NCBI GenBank assembly: GCA_944322305.1
Contig: CALUOP010000009.1
Location: forward strand, 26,882 to 90,881
DNA length: 64,000 bases
Direction: 5' to 3'
Source: an uncultured Coriobacteriaceae bacterium
Lineage (GTDB): Bacteria; Actinomycetota; Coriobacteriia; Coriobacteriales; Coriobacteriaceae
The notes beneath the pieces were generated by a model. That model did no database searches, was not told the origin of the DNA, and was given only the letters and a program-made list of their open reading frames with translations. Positions 27,158-35,776 of the stretch are shown in pieces; within the stretch, counting starts at the first letter, position 1; every line of letters starts with the position of its first letter. Position numbers and translations under genes: made by a program.

Positions 27158-29311
27158 GTGATCACGCGTTACCGCTTTGGCACCCCCATCGAAACCGACA
27201 CCGTCCCGCGCAAGCCGGACCCCGCCACGGGCCCCGTGCGCCACCTCGCCGTCCATCTGCCCGGCGAGCCCGTAACAGCGTCGGAACAAGAAAAACCCGG
27301 CGGCGAGGCCGTCAACCCCAGCCGCGGCGAGGCCGGCCCCGCCGCAAACAAGCAGGCCGACAAGCTCTTCTTCACCTGTCCCCTGCGCGAGGCCGACATC
27401 GTCTACGGCCTCGGCGAGCAGATGGGCGGCATCAACAAGCGCAACGCCGTCTACACCTCCCGCTGCATGGACAACGACCTGCACACCGAGGATCGGCGCA
27501 GCCTGTACTCGGCGCACAACTTCCTCGTGGTGCACGACACGGCGCGCGGCGGGCGCACCTTCGGCGCCTTCGTCGACTGCGCCGGCATCGTCACCTTCGA
27601 CGTGGGCGAGACCCGCCGCGACGAGCTCGTCATAACCCTCGACGACCCTGACGCCGACCTCTACCTCATCGAGGGCGCCGACCCTGCCGACGTGGTGCGC
27701 CAGTTCCGCCAGCTCATCGGCCAAAGCTACATCCCGCCCAAGTGGGCCTTCGGCTACCAGCAGAGCCGCTGGGGCTACCGCACCGAGGAGGACTTCCGAG
27801 ACGTTGCCGAGCGCTACCGCACCGCGCGCATCCCGCTCGACGCCCTGTACATGGACATCGACTACATGGACGACTACGAGAGCTTCACCGTAAGCCCCGA
27901 GCGCTTCCCCCACTTCGACCAGCTCGTAAGCGAGATGCGCGCGCAGGGCGTCCACCTCGTGCCCATCATCGACGCCGGCATCAAGGTCAAGCCCGGCTAC
28001 CGCGTCTACGACGAGGGCGTCGCCCAAAACCGCTTCTGCAAAGACGAGAAAGGCGAGGACTTCGTCTGCGGCGTGTGGCCGGGGCACTGCCACTTCGTCG
28101 ACGTGCTCGACCCCGACAACCGCCGGTGGTTCGGCGAGCAGTACCGGGCGCTTCTCGACCGCGGCATCGACGGCTTCTGGAACGACATGAACGAGCCGTC
28201 CATCTTCTACACGGAGGAGCGCCTCGCCGAGGCGTATGCCCTGGTTGACGAGCTGCGGAACGGCGAGCTCGACCTCACCACCTACTTCGCCATGAAGGAC
28301 GCCTTCGGCGCGCTCTCCAACAACCCCGCCGACTACCGCCTCTTCTACCACACCGTGAACGGGCGGCGCGTGCGGCACGACAAGGTGCACAACCTCTACG
28401 GCTACAACCTCTCCCGCGCCGCCGGCGAGGCCTTCGAACGCCTCTCGCCCGACAAGCGCATCCTGCTGTTCTCGCGCTCCTCGATGATCGGCATGCACCG
28501 CGTAAGCGGCATCTGGACCGGCGACAACATGGCGTGGTGGTCGCACCTTCGGCTCGCGGTGTGCCAGATGCCCAACATCCAGATGTGCGGGTTCCTCTAC
28601 ACCGGCTCCGACCTGGGCGGCTTCGGCTCCGACACCGACGAGGAGCTCATGGTACGTTGGCTCGAGTTCGCCGCGTTCGTGCCGCTCATGCGCAACCACT
28701 CCGCCAGCCCGCGCGCCCAGGAGCTCGACTGCTTCACGTGCACCGACACCATGCGCCGCATCGTCGAGCTGCGCTACGCGCTCATCCCCTACCTGTACAG
28801 CGAGTTCGTGAAAGCTGCGCTGGCTGGCGACCTGTACTTCAAGCCGCTCTCCTTCGTCTACGGCGACAACGGCCGCACAGAACGCGTGGAAGACCAGCTC
28901 ATGGTTGGCGAGTCGATCATGATCGCGCCGGTGGTGGAGCAAAACGCGCGCGGACGTTACGTGTACCTGCCCGAACCCATGCGCATGGTGCGCTTCCGGG
29001 CGCTTGACGACTACGACGTAGCCGATCTCGCCGCCGGCGACCACTGGGTTGACCTGGCGCTTAACGAGCTCGCGATCTTCATCCGTCCCGGCCACCTGGT
29101 GCCGCTGGCCCAGCCGGCGCAGACCACGCGCGACATGGACTTCACCCACCTGCGCGTGCTTGCCAACGTGGGCGCAGGCGAGACGGCCGCCTACACCCTT
29201 TACGACGACGACGGCTATACCCGCGCGATCGACGTGCCCGAGCATTTCCACACCGTCACGGTGGAAAACGGCGCCGCAAGCTGCCCCACCAAGCACATGG
29301 AGCTCTTCTAA
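27158..29311 (+). CDS. glycoside hydrolase family 31 (alpha-glucosidase type)
   Basis: The 717-residue protein has the GH31 catalytic motif DGFWNDMNEPSIF, with the nucleophile Asp near residue 343, and WTGDNMAWWSHL with the acid/base Asp. Other family features are IDYMDDYESFTVSPERFPHF and GSDLGGFG. These enzymes hydrolyse alpha-glucosides; there is no signal peptide, so it works inside the cell. A GTG start with GGAGG 4 nt upstream was preferred to the ATG at 27092, which has no ribosome binding site. It is a lone gene without a visible transporter. Confidence 0.88.
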   Translation: MITRYRFGTPIETDTVPRKPDPATGPVRHLAVHLPGEPVTASEQEKPGGEAVNPSRGEAGPAANKQADKLFFTCPLREADIVYGLGEQMGGINKRNAVYTSRCMDNDLHTEDRRSLYSAHNFLVVHDTARGGRTFGAFVDCAGIVTFDVGETRRDELVITLDDPDADLYLIEGADPADVVRQFRQLIGQSYIPPKWAFGYQQSRWGYRTEEDFRDVAERYRTARIPLDALYMDIDYMDDYESFTVSPERFPHFDQLVSEMRAQGVHLVPIIDAGIKVKPGYRVYDEGVAQNRFCKDEKGEDFVCGVWPGHCHFVDVLDPDNRRWFGEQYRALLDRGIDGFWNDMNEPSIFYTEERLAEAYALVDELRNGELDLTTYFAMKDAFGALSNNPADYRLFYHTVNGRRVRHDKVHNLYGYNLSRAAGEAFERLSPDKRILLFSRSSMIGMHRVSGIWTGDNMAWWSHLRLAVCQMPNIQMCGFLYTGSDLGGFGSDTDEELMVRWLEFAAFVPLMRNHSASPRAQELDCFTCTDTMRRIVELRYALIPYLYSEFVKAALAGDLYFKPLSFVYGDNGRTERVEDQLMVGESIMIAPVVEQNARGRYVYLPEPMRMVRFRALDDYDVADLAAGDHWVDLALNELAIFIRPGHLVPLAQPAQTTRDMDFTHLRVLANVGAGETAAYTLYDDDGYTRAIDVPEHFHTVTVENGAASCPTKHMELF

Positions 29312-29340
29312 CCCATCGGGCGGGGCCGCTTCCCGCGCCA

Positions 29341-29450
29341 AGCCCCGCCCCGCCTGCTCCGCTTCGCCCGATCAACCGTTCCATCGCACAGCTGACAAAA
29401 CGCGCTGAATCCAGGCAGTTTCTGTCAGCTGTGCGACGCTTTTAGACAGG
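29341..29450. repeat. dispersed repeat family D copy 1, left flank of the toxin-antitoxin locus
   Basis: This 110-bp block is about 89% identical to 30443-30552 in direct orientation. It contains a long palindrome whose arms read TCGCACAGCTGACAAAA and TTCTGTCAGCTGTGCGA. A third copy of the palindrome alone lies at 60878-60942. The arms vary in a paired manner between copies (AGCTG in copy 1, AGCCG/CGGCT changes in copy 2). Confidence 0.85.
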
Positions 29451-29643
29451 CTTATCCGCGTCTTCGCATGTTGTTAAGCAAGCCGTCCACCGATAAAAGC
29501 AACCGCTTGCCGGGCTTTCTCACCCTCCTTTTGCGCTGCGCAAACTCCGCAGCAGCGCGTAGATAGACCGCGCAGGTTACCGGTTGGAGAAGTGTTGGGC
29601 ACCTTCTTGCTAGGATGCGCGCATCCGAAGGGAAGGAGCACCC

Positions 29644-29766
29644 ATGAGCTTTCGCAGGCCCAACCAACACGCCGTCCGTAATGCAAGCACTACCCGCACC
29701 CACAAAATCCAAGCACGCAAGTTGCTCTGCCCGCTCATCTTTCCTCGTCGCATATGTAGCTTATAA
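29644..29766 (+). CDS. possible 40-residue small ORF upstream of the toxin gene
   Basis: An ATG with GAAGGAG at 6 nt opens a 40-codon frame beginning MSFRRPNQHAVRNAS, Arg-rich and without recognised domain. Its stop lies inside the palindrome in front of the toxin gene. The good Shine-Dalgarno is the only support; it could equally be a chance frame in the lower-GC segment. Confidence 0.22.
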   Translation: MSFRRPNQHAVRNASTTRTHKIQARKLLCPLIFPRRICSL

Positions 29767-29771
29767 GCTAC
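29756..29771. promoter_or_regulatory. palindromic operator of the toxin-antitoxin operon
   Basis: GTAGCTTATAAGCTAC is a perfect 16-bp palindrome ending 15 bp before the toxin start codon. Type II antitoxins with an HTH normally bind a palindrome at their own promoter; its AT-rich centre (TTATAA) could also be the -10 element. Confidence 0.7.
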
Positions 29772-29786
29772 AATAAAGGGGGAAAG

Positions 29787-30110
29787 ATGTACGAGCTGTT
29801 GCAGACCGAGCGGTTCGGACAGTGGCTCCGCGGCATCAAAGACAGCGCAGCACGCGGGCGCGTCAATGCGCATCTTGCCCGCATACGCGCGCATGGCCCG
29901 TATTGCGGCGACTGGAAACGCGTGGGTGGTGGCGTTGTTGAGCAGCGCATCCACGCCGGGCCAGGCCTGCGGGTCTACCTGGCTGTTGGCGTGCGAAGCG
30001 TTGTCTTGCTGCTTGTCGGTGGAGACAAGTCCACGCAAACGCGCGACATCGCCGCCGCGAAGCGTCTGGCAAAAGCATGGAGGGAAGGTCAGCATCGTGA
30101 AGCTCACTAA
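29787..30110 (+). CDS. RelE/ParE (HigB-like) toxin of a type II toxin-antitoxin system
   Basis: The 107-residue protein matches the COG3657 addiction-module killer family: RFGQWLRGIKDSAARGRVNA at the N-terminus, VEQRIHAGPGLRVYLAVG in the middle and LLVGGDKSTQTRDIAAAKRL near the end. These are the conserved positions of RelE-fold ribosome-dependent mRNA interferases. The ATG follows AAAGGGGG. The antitoxin start overlaps its 3' end by 14 bp. The toxin-first order fits the HigBA type. Confidence 0.88.
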   Translation: MYELLQTERFGQWLRGIKDSAARGRVNAHLARIRAHGPYCGDWKRVGGGVVEQRIHAGPGLRVYLAVGVRSVVLLLVGGDKSTQTRDIAAAKRLAKAWREGQHREAH

Positions 30111-30429
30111 ATGGGATCCGGTAGATTACCTCGAAACGCCCCAGGATGCAGCCGCTTACCTTAATGCGGCGCTCGAGCTGGGCGACCGGCAAACGTTCGT
30201 AGACGCCCTCGGCGACGTGGCGCGCGCCAAAAGCCTCGGCAAGATCGCCAAAACAACCGGCCTTTCTCGCGAAAGCCTGTACCGCTCCCTCAGCGCCGCA
30301 GGCAACCCGCAGTTCTCCACCGTTGAACGCGTGCTCGACGCACTCGGCCTCGCACTCCGCGTCGAGCCCAAAGAAGGCGCGCAGGCAAGCGAACCCGAAG
30401 CGCCGTGCGCCTCCGCGCTGGCCGGATAA
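30097..30429 (+). CDS. HTH antitoxin (HigA-like, COG3636)
   Basis: The 110-residue protein begins VKLTKWDPVDYLETPQDAAA and has the helix-turn-helix LGKIAKTTGLSRESLYRSLS typical of the putative addiction-module antidote family. It should neutralise the upstream toxin and repress the operon through the palindrome before it. The GTG start was chosen because GGAGGG lies 11 nt upstream and the overlapping order is typical; the reading frame extends further upstream without family similarity. An Ala/Glu-rich tail ends the protein. Confidence 0.86.
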   Translation: MKLTKWDPVDYLETPQDAAAYLNAALELGDRQTFVDALGDVARAKSLGKIAKTTGLSRESLYRSLSAAGNPQFSTVERVLDALGLALRVEPKEGAQASEPEAPCASALAG

Positions 30430-30442
30430 AACAGCCGCGGCC

Positions 30443-30552
30443 AGCCCCGCCCCGCTTGCCCCGCATCACCCGACCAACCGTTCCATCGCACAGCCGACAA
30501 AACGCGCTGAATCCAGGCGGCTTTTGTCAGCCGTGCGACGCTTTTAGATGGG
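30443..30552. repeat. dispersed repeat family D copy 2, right flank of the toxin-antitoxin locus
   Basis: It is a direct repeat of 29341-29450 with about 12 differences in 110 positions, starting 14 bp after the antitoxin stop. Together the two copies bracket a 1.0-kb segment holding the toxin-antitoxin pair. Confidence 0.85.
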
Positions 30553-30561
30553 CGGGCGCAA

Positions 30562-31815
30562 CTAGCCTTCCAGCCGGGTGGTGAGCTCTTGGGCAAAGGC
30601 CACGCAGTCGGCCTGCACGGCGTAGGTGGCGGCGGCCATGATGGGCGCCTCCGGGTCCTCGTTCACCGCGATGACGGTCTGCGCGCCGCCAATGCCGGCC
30701 AAGTGCTGGATCGCGCCTGACACGCCGAGCGCAACAAGGAGCTTGGGCGCCACCGACACGCCGGTCTGCCCCACCTGGTGGCGGTATGCAAGCCAGCCCA
30801 TCTCAACGAGCGGGCGCGTGCACCCCACCTCGCCGCCTAAGAGCTCGGCCAGCCGCCGCACGAGCGCCAGGTTCTTCTTGGATCCAATGCCGCGACCGGC
30901 AACCACCAGCACGGGTGCCTCGGCAATGGAGGCGCCCTCGGCAAGCAAGCGCCGCTCGAGCACCCGCACGTGCGAGGTCGCCCGGGGATCAAGCGCAACC
31001 TCGCTCACCCGGGCGAGAAGATCCTCTACCACGGGCGCCGCAAGGCCGTCCGCATCCCCCGCGCCACCTGCGCCAACCAGCCCCGCAAACACCCCGGGGC
31101 GCACGGTGGCCATCTGGGGGCGGTGCGCCGGGCACGCGATCGTGGCCATGAGGTTGCCGCCAAAGGCCGGGCGCGTCTGCTGCAGCAAGCCCGTGGCGGG
31201 GTCGATCTCGAGCACGGTGCAGTCGGCCGTGAGCCCCGTCTGCAGGCGCACGGCCACGCCCGGCGCGAGCTCGCGCCCGAAGGGCGTGGCGCCGCACAGG
31301 ATGATCTCGGGCTTGCGCTCGCGCGCCAGCTCGGCAAGCCACGCCGCGTACGGCTCGGCGTCGCGCTGGGCCAAGCGCTCGTCACGGCAGAGCAGCACCG
31401 CGTCCGCACCGCCGGCAAGCAGGCGCGCGCACGCAGCGTCCGCCGGGCCGCCCGCACCGAGGGCGACATCGTCCGCGCCCGTGCCCAGCACCGCCGTCAC
31501 CGCGCAGCCGCGCGCCGCCGCCAGCTCGCGCGCCTTGGCCACCAGCTCAAAGACCACGGGCAGCACCGCGCCCGCGTCCTGCTCGCAGAAGACCCACACG
31601 CCCTGCCAGGCGGCCAGGTCGGCGGCATCCGCCGCCGCGCCTTTCTCGATATGCAGCGCGCCCACCGGGCACGCCTCCACGCAGGCCCCGCACAGCACGC
31701 ACCCTTCCGTCACGCGCGCCAGGCGCCCCTCCACCACGATGCCCGCCGTGGCGCAGGCCTTCTCGCAGCGGCGGCAACCAACGCAGCGCGCCGCGTCAAC
31801 AACCAGCCCGCTCAT
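30562..31815 (-). CDS. etfA: electron transfer flavoprotein alpha subunit with N-terminal ferredoxin domain
   Basis: The 417-residue protein starts with a two-cluster ferredoxin (CVGCRRCEKACA from residue 11, then CVLCGACVEACP), followed by EtfA. The FAD-binding C-terminal half is intact: VLVVAGRGIGSKKNLALVRR, VGQTGVSVAPKLLVALGVSG and AVNEDPEAPI. An Fe-S-fused EtfA beside EtfB and an FAD oxidase is the arrangement of the electron-confurcating lactate dehydrogenase LctBCD of Acetobacterium woodii and of the related caffeyl-CoA system. Its start overlaps the etfB stop by 4 bp. It is the last gene of the operon. Confidence 0.9.
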   Translation of the reverse strand: MSGLVVDAARCVGCRRCEKACATAGIVVEGRLARVTEGCVLCGACVEACPVGALHIEKGAAADAADLAAWQGVWVFCEQDAGAVLPVVFELVAKARELAAARGCAVTAVLGTGADDVALGAGGPADAACARLLAGGADAVLLCRDERLAQRDAEPYAAWLAELARERKPEIILCGATPFGRELAPGVAVRLQTGLTADCTVLEIDPATGLLQQTRPAFGGNLMATIACPAHRPQMATVRPGVFAGLVGAGGAGDADGLAAPVVEDLLARVSEVALDPRATSHVRVLERRLLAEGASIAEAPVLVVAGRGIGSKKNLALVRRLAELLGGEVGCTRPLVEMGWLAYRHQVGQTGVSVAPKLLVALGVSGAIQHLAGIGGAQTVIAVNEDPEAPIMAAATYAVQADCVAFAQELTTRLEG

Positions 31816-32618
31816 AGCGTCATCCCCTCGATAAGATCCGCCACCTGCGCGGCCTGCTCGGCCACCGTCCCCTCAACCCGCACCGCCACGCTCGTGCGCT
31901 GCGGCACGAAGGAGCGCACCACCTGCGTGGGCGAGCCTGCCAGGCCGCAGCGCGCGGGGTCGGCCCCGGCTGCGGGGGCGTCCAATACGCGCACGCGCGC
32001 CCGCTCGCCGAAGCGCACGCCCGCGATAGAGGGCATGCGCAGGTCGGCCGCCTCCTTGGCAACCGTCAGCACCGCCGGCAGCGGCGCCTCGGCAAGCTCG
32101 GTTCCGCCCTCGCAGCCGCGCCACACCCGCACGCGCCCCGCGCCCACCTCCGCGAGCTCGCGCACGTCCGTCACGCAGGGCACGCCCAGGGCGCCCGCGA
32201 TCTCCGGGCCGATCTGCGCCGTGTCGCCGTCCACGGCCATCTTGCCGCACAGCACCAGGTCGGCCGGCGGCATCTGCGCAAGCCCGCAGGCAAGCGCGTA
32301 GGAGGTCGCCAGGGTGTCCGCCCCGGCAAAGGCCCGGTCCGAAAGCAGCACCGCCGCGTCCGCCCCGCGGGAGAGGGCGTCGCGCAGCAGCCGCTCCGTG
32401 TCCGGGATCCCCATGGAGAGCACGCTCACCGAAACCGGCTCGGCCGGCGCGCCCTTTTCGCCCGCGGCATCCTTGATGCGCAGGGCAAGCTCCAGCGCCG
32501 CGGTGTCAAAGGGGTTGATCACCGCTTGGCGCCCGTCTCGCACGATGGTGTGGGTCACCGTGTCCATGCGCACCTCCGTGGTAGAGGGCACCGCCTTCAC
32601 GCAAACCACCACGTGCAT
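31812..32618 (-). CDS. etfB: electron transfer flavoprotein beta subunit
   Basis: The 268-residue protein reads MHVVVCVKAVPSTTEVRMD at the start and NPFDTAALELALRIKD, SRGADAAVLLSDRAFAGADT and DGDTAQIGPEIA later, all standard EtfB segments. It pairs with the ferredoxin-fused EtfA encoded downstream. GGGGAGGTGG is placed just before the ATG inside the end of the oxidase gene, and one base separates the two frames. Confidence 0.92.
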   Translation of the reverse strand: MHVVVCVKAVPSTTEVRMDTVTHTIVRDGRQAVINPFDTAALELALRIKDAAGEKGAPAEPVSVSVLSMGIPDTERLLRDALSRGADAAVLLSDRAFAGADTLATSYALACGLAQMPPADLVLCGKMAVDGDTAQIGPEIAGALGVPCVTDVRELAEVGAGRVRVWRGCEGGTELAEAPLPAVLTVAKEAADLRMPSIAGVRFGERARVRVLDAPAAGADPARCGLAGSPTQVVRSFVPQRTSVAVRVEGTVAEQAAQVADLIEGMTL

Positions 32619-32619
32619 C

Positions 32620-34329
32620 TCACGCCACCTCCCCTGCGGCGTGCGGGCTGGCGCCTGCGGGGCTGCCCGCGGCTGCCGCGTCGAGCGCGCAGCCCTTCTC
32701 GCCCGCCGCGGCCGCACAAGCCGCGCGTTCCTCGTCCAAAAGCTCGGCCGAGAAGAGGTTCCCCCGCCCGAGCAGCCCCTGCGGATCCAGCTGGCACTTG
32801 AGCCGCGCCATCTCGCGCAGGTGCCCCTCGCCGTACATAACGGCCAAGAAGTCGCGCTTGATCTTGCCCACGCCATGCTCCGCCGACACCGCGCCGCCCA
32901 TGTCTGTGACCGCGCGCGCCCAGCAGCAGAACAGCTCCTTGCCGCGGGCGTGGTCGGCAGCGTTGCGCGGCAGCACGTTCACGTGCAGGTGGTTGTTGCC
33001 GATGTGGCCCCAGGTGGCGCTTTCGAGCCCCGCCTCGGCGAGCGTTTCGCGGTAGAGCGCCATCACGTCGTGCAGGCGGTCGTCGGGCACCGCCATGTCC
33101 GAGCCCAGCTTAGTGATGGCGGGGTCGGTGCGGCGCCGCTCGTCTATGAGCATGTTCACGCTCTCGGGCACCGCGTGGCGGAAAAACCGCAGCCGCTCAC
33201 GGTCCACGTCGGTGCGGGCAACCCACGTGGCGTCCTCGCTGCCGCCCACCCGGGCGATAAGCGCCGCCACGCGCTCAAGAGCGGCAAGCGCCTCGGACTC
33301 GTCCGCGCAGCCCAGCTCGACGAACACGCACGCCGCGGCGGCCGGATCCACGTCGGGCAGGGACGCAAAGCCCGCGCCCGCCGCCTTCTGGTGCCGCAGG
33401 ATCCCCAGCGCCGCCCCGTCGAAGTACTCGAACGCCAGCGCGCACCCAAGCTCCGGGCGGGCGGCAACCACGAAGTCGAGCGCCTGGGACTCCGCGGTAA
33501 AAAAGCAGCTCACCGCCCACACCACGGCGGGCGCCGACACAAGCTCGACCTCTATCTCGGTCACAACGCCCAGCGTGCCGTCCGAGCCCACGAACAGATC
33601 CACGGCGTCCATGCCGTCCTCTATGTAGTAACCCGAGGCGTTCTTGGTGCGCGGCATCTCGTAGGACGGGAGTGCCAGGTCCATGCGGCGGCCCTGCTCG
33701 GTCTCAAGCGCAAGCGTCCGCTCCGCCCCGCGCCCGCGCGCCACCCGCGCGCCGCGCTCAAGCGCCAGCGTCTCGCCGGAGGCGAGCACCACGCGCAACG
33801 CCCGGATGTGCGGGCGCGCCGGCCCGTAGCGGTAGCTGCGCGCGCCGGAGGCGTTGCACGCCACGATGCCGCCGAGCGTGGCAGAGGCCTCGGTGGGATC
33901 CGTGGGGAAGATCTGCTCGGTCCCCTCGCAAAGCTCGCCCCACGTCTGCAGGCTCTCGGCGTCCCACCCGGCGGTGGGCATGCTCTTGTCGGCCAAGTAC
34001 TTGCGCAGGTTGGCCAGCACCACGCCCGGCTGCAGGCGCACGCAGAAGACCGCGGCGCCGTCCGGGCCGGGAGCCACCCGCATCCCCAGCACGCGGTCCA
34101 TGTGCGCAAGGTTCATCACATGCCCGCCCGCGGGCACCGCGCCGGCCGCCAAGCCGGTGCGGGTGCCTTGCACCGTCACCGGCGTGCCCGCGGCGCTCAT
34201 CTGCCGCATAAGCGCGCGCACCTCGTCCTCGCTCACGGGAAACGAGATGCTCGCCGCGCTGCCCTGCGTGCGTGACTCGTCGCGGCAAAAGCCGGCGTAG
34301 CCCTCGTCCATCGGGTGCACGTTGACCAT
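32620..34329 (-). CDS. FAD-linked oxidase, LctD/GlcD-type lactate dehydrogenase
   Basis: The 569-residue protein has the PCMH-type FAD domain (PVTVQGTRTGLAAGAVPAGG, ATLGGIVACNASGARSYRYG, FVGSDGTLGVVTEIEVELV) and the C-terminal vanillyl-alcohol-oxidase-type domain with GHIGNNHLHVNVLP and SAEHGVGKIKRDFL. Such enzymes oxidise 2-hydroxyacids; with EtfAB they can use NAD with reduced ferredoxin to oxidise lactate. It is longer than many GlcD proteins because of its N-terminal 50 residues. The start has AAGGAGGGG. First gene of a three-gene operon; D- or L-lactate preference is not readable. Confidence 0.88.
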   Translation of the reverse strand: MVNVHPMDEGYAGFCRDESRTQGSAASISFPVSEDEVRALMRQMSAAGTPVTVQGTRTGLAAGAVPAGGHVMNLAHMDRVLGMRVAPGPDGAAVFCVRLQPGVVLANLRKYLADKSMPTAGWDAESLQTWGELCEGTEQIFPTDPTEASATLGGIVACNASGARSYRYGPARPHIRALRVVLASGETLALERGARVARGRGAERTLALETEQGRRMDLALPSYEMPRTKNASGYYIEDGMDAVDLFVGSDGTLGVVTEIEVELVSAPAVVWAVSCFFTAESQALDFVVAARPELGCALAFEYFDGAALGILRHQKAAGAGFASLPDVDPAAAACVFVELGCADESEALAALERVAALIARVGGSEDATWVARTDVDRERLRFFRHAVPESVNMLIDERRRTDPAITKLGSDMAVPDDRLHDVMALYRETLAEAGLESATWGHIGNNHLHVNVLPRNAADHARGKELFCCWARAVTDMGGAVSAEHGVGKIKRDFLAVMYGEGHLREMARLKCQLDPQGLLGRGNLFSAELLDEERAACAAAAGEKGCALDAAAAGSPAGASPHAAGEVA

Positions 34330-34677
34330 GGCCCCTCCTTACCTGCAGCCTTGGCACACCGCCCCGGCCGCGCCGATACGGCGGCCGGGGCGCAGGGGTA
34401 TAGGTGTCTCATTATGCCGCCGCGCGCGGACGCGACCCGATTTCGTTAACAACTCGTAACGAGCGCACCGTTGGCAAACTTGCCGCGCGCCTATGGAGAA
34501 ACCGTGATTATTATGTATCGCATGTCGCCTTGGGCACGAGCCCCGTGCAAGCCCGCCGCCCGAGCGACGCCCCGGCCCCGCACCAGGCGAGAAGCGCCCG
34601 GGCACGGCCGCGCCGGGTTTCCCGTTTACCGACATGCGCCCGACTGGCCTGCACGTCACGACTCATCGGAGGTAACC
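34330..34677. other. divergent promoter region between the lactate dehydrogenase operon and the ABC transporter operon
   Basis: It holds a GC-rich 12-bp stem (34360-34371 with 381-392) in the predicted leader of the dehydrogenase mRNA and a small palindrome TCGTTA...TAACGA (34443-34462). A TATTAT -10-like hexamer (34509-34514) reads toward the transporter. A GGCGAGAAGCGCC mini-hairpin lies at 34586-34598. No T-box or riboswitch signature was seen, and no gene. Confidence 0.45.
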
Positions 34678-35700
34678 ATGAGCACACCTGTCATTACCCG
34701 CCGCAGCCTCATCGCCTCCCTCGCGTTTACGGGCTCCGTGGCGCTCGCGGGCTGCAGCAACGAGGGCGCAGACAGCGCCGAGGACGCCGGCAGCGGCTCC
34801 GGATCGGCCGCTGCGAGCGGCACCTACAAGATCGGCGTGCTGCAGCTCACCGAGCACGGCGCGCTCGACCAGGCCAACGAGGGCTTCGTCGCCGCGCTCA
34901 AAGACGCCGGCATCCCCGAGGACTGCATCGACCAGCAGAACGCCCAGAACGACCAGTCCACCTGCCAGACCATCGCTGCAAAGCTCGTGAACGATGGCGA
35001 CGACCTGATCTTCGCCATCGGCACGCCGGCGGCGCAGGCCGTGGCCGCCGCCACCTCCGACATCCCCATCGTGGGCTCGGCCATCACCGACTACGCCGAG
35101 AGCGGCCTGGTGGAGTCCAACGACGAGCCCGGCGGCAACGTGACCGGCTCCTCCGACCTCACCCCCGTCGCCGACCAGATCGACCTGCTCCAGCAGCTGC
35201 TGCCCGACGCCAAGACCGTTGCCCTGCTCTACTGCAGCGCCGAGGCCAACTCCGCGGTTCAGATCCAGATGGCCGAGGAGGCGCTCGACGCCGCGGGCCT
35301 GGCCCACGAGCGCTACACCGTCTCGAGCTCCAACGAGATTCAGCAGGTGGTCGAGAGCATCGCCGGCAAGGCCGACGCCATCTACGCCCCCACCGACAAC
35401 ACCATCGCCGCCGGCATGAGCACCGTCGCCATGGTGGCCAACGAGAACGGCCTGCCCGTCATCGTGGGCTGCGACACCATGGTCGAGGACGGCGGCCTGG
35501 CCTCCTACTCCATCAACTACTACGACCTGGGCTACAAGGCCGGCGAGATGGCCGTCGAGATCCTCGAGAACGACGCCGACCCCGCCACCATGCCCATCGA
35601 GTACCTCTCGAGCGACGAGTGCTCGCTCATCGTCAACCAGGCGACGGCCGACGAGCTGGGCATCGACGTCTCAGGGCTCGAGGACGCCACGATCGTCTAA
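34678..35700 (+). CDS. ABC transporter substrate-binding lipoprotein 1 (TrpX-like, ABC_sub_bind)
   Basis: The 340-residue protein has a lipoprotein signal (ITRRSLIASLAFTGSVALAG with C at the lipobox) and a Ser/Gly-rich spacer. The binding domain opens YKIGVLQLTEHGALDQANEG and contains GTPAAQAVAAATSDIPIVGS and YAPTDNTIAAGMSTVAMVAN. This is the family of TrpX-type receptors, which bind aromatic amino acids in streptococci; the ligand here is inferred from family only. CGGAGG precedes the ATG. A close paralogue follows 76 bp downstream. Confidence 0.88.
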   Translation: MSTPVITRRSLIASLAFTGSVALAGCSNEGADSAEDAGSGSGSAAASGTYKIGVLQLTEHGALDQANEGFVAALKDAGIPEDCIDQQNAQNDQSTCQTIAAKLVNDGDDLIFAIGTPAAQAVAAATSDIPIVGSAITDYAESGLVESNDEPGGNVTGSSDLTPVADQIDLLQQLLPDAKTVALLYCSAEANSAVQIQMAEEALDAAGLAHERYTVSSSNEIQQVVESIAGKADAIYAPTDNTIAAGMSTVAMVANENGLPVIVGCDTMVEDGGLASYSINYYDLGYKAGEMAVEILENDADPATMPIEYLSSDECSLIVNQATADELGIDVSGLEDATIV

Positions 35701-35776
35701 CCACAGAAACGCTCCGGGGCGCAAGCTCCCCCGGCATCGATCCTGCGGGGCCCGTCCCCGCTGAGGAGGTTTTACC

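Noticed and set aside
34330..34677. T-box or tryptophan riboswitch in front of the TrpX-like operon
   Set aside because: No AGGGTGGNACCGCG-like antiterminator sequence was found.
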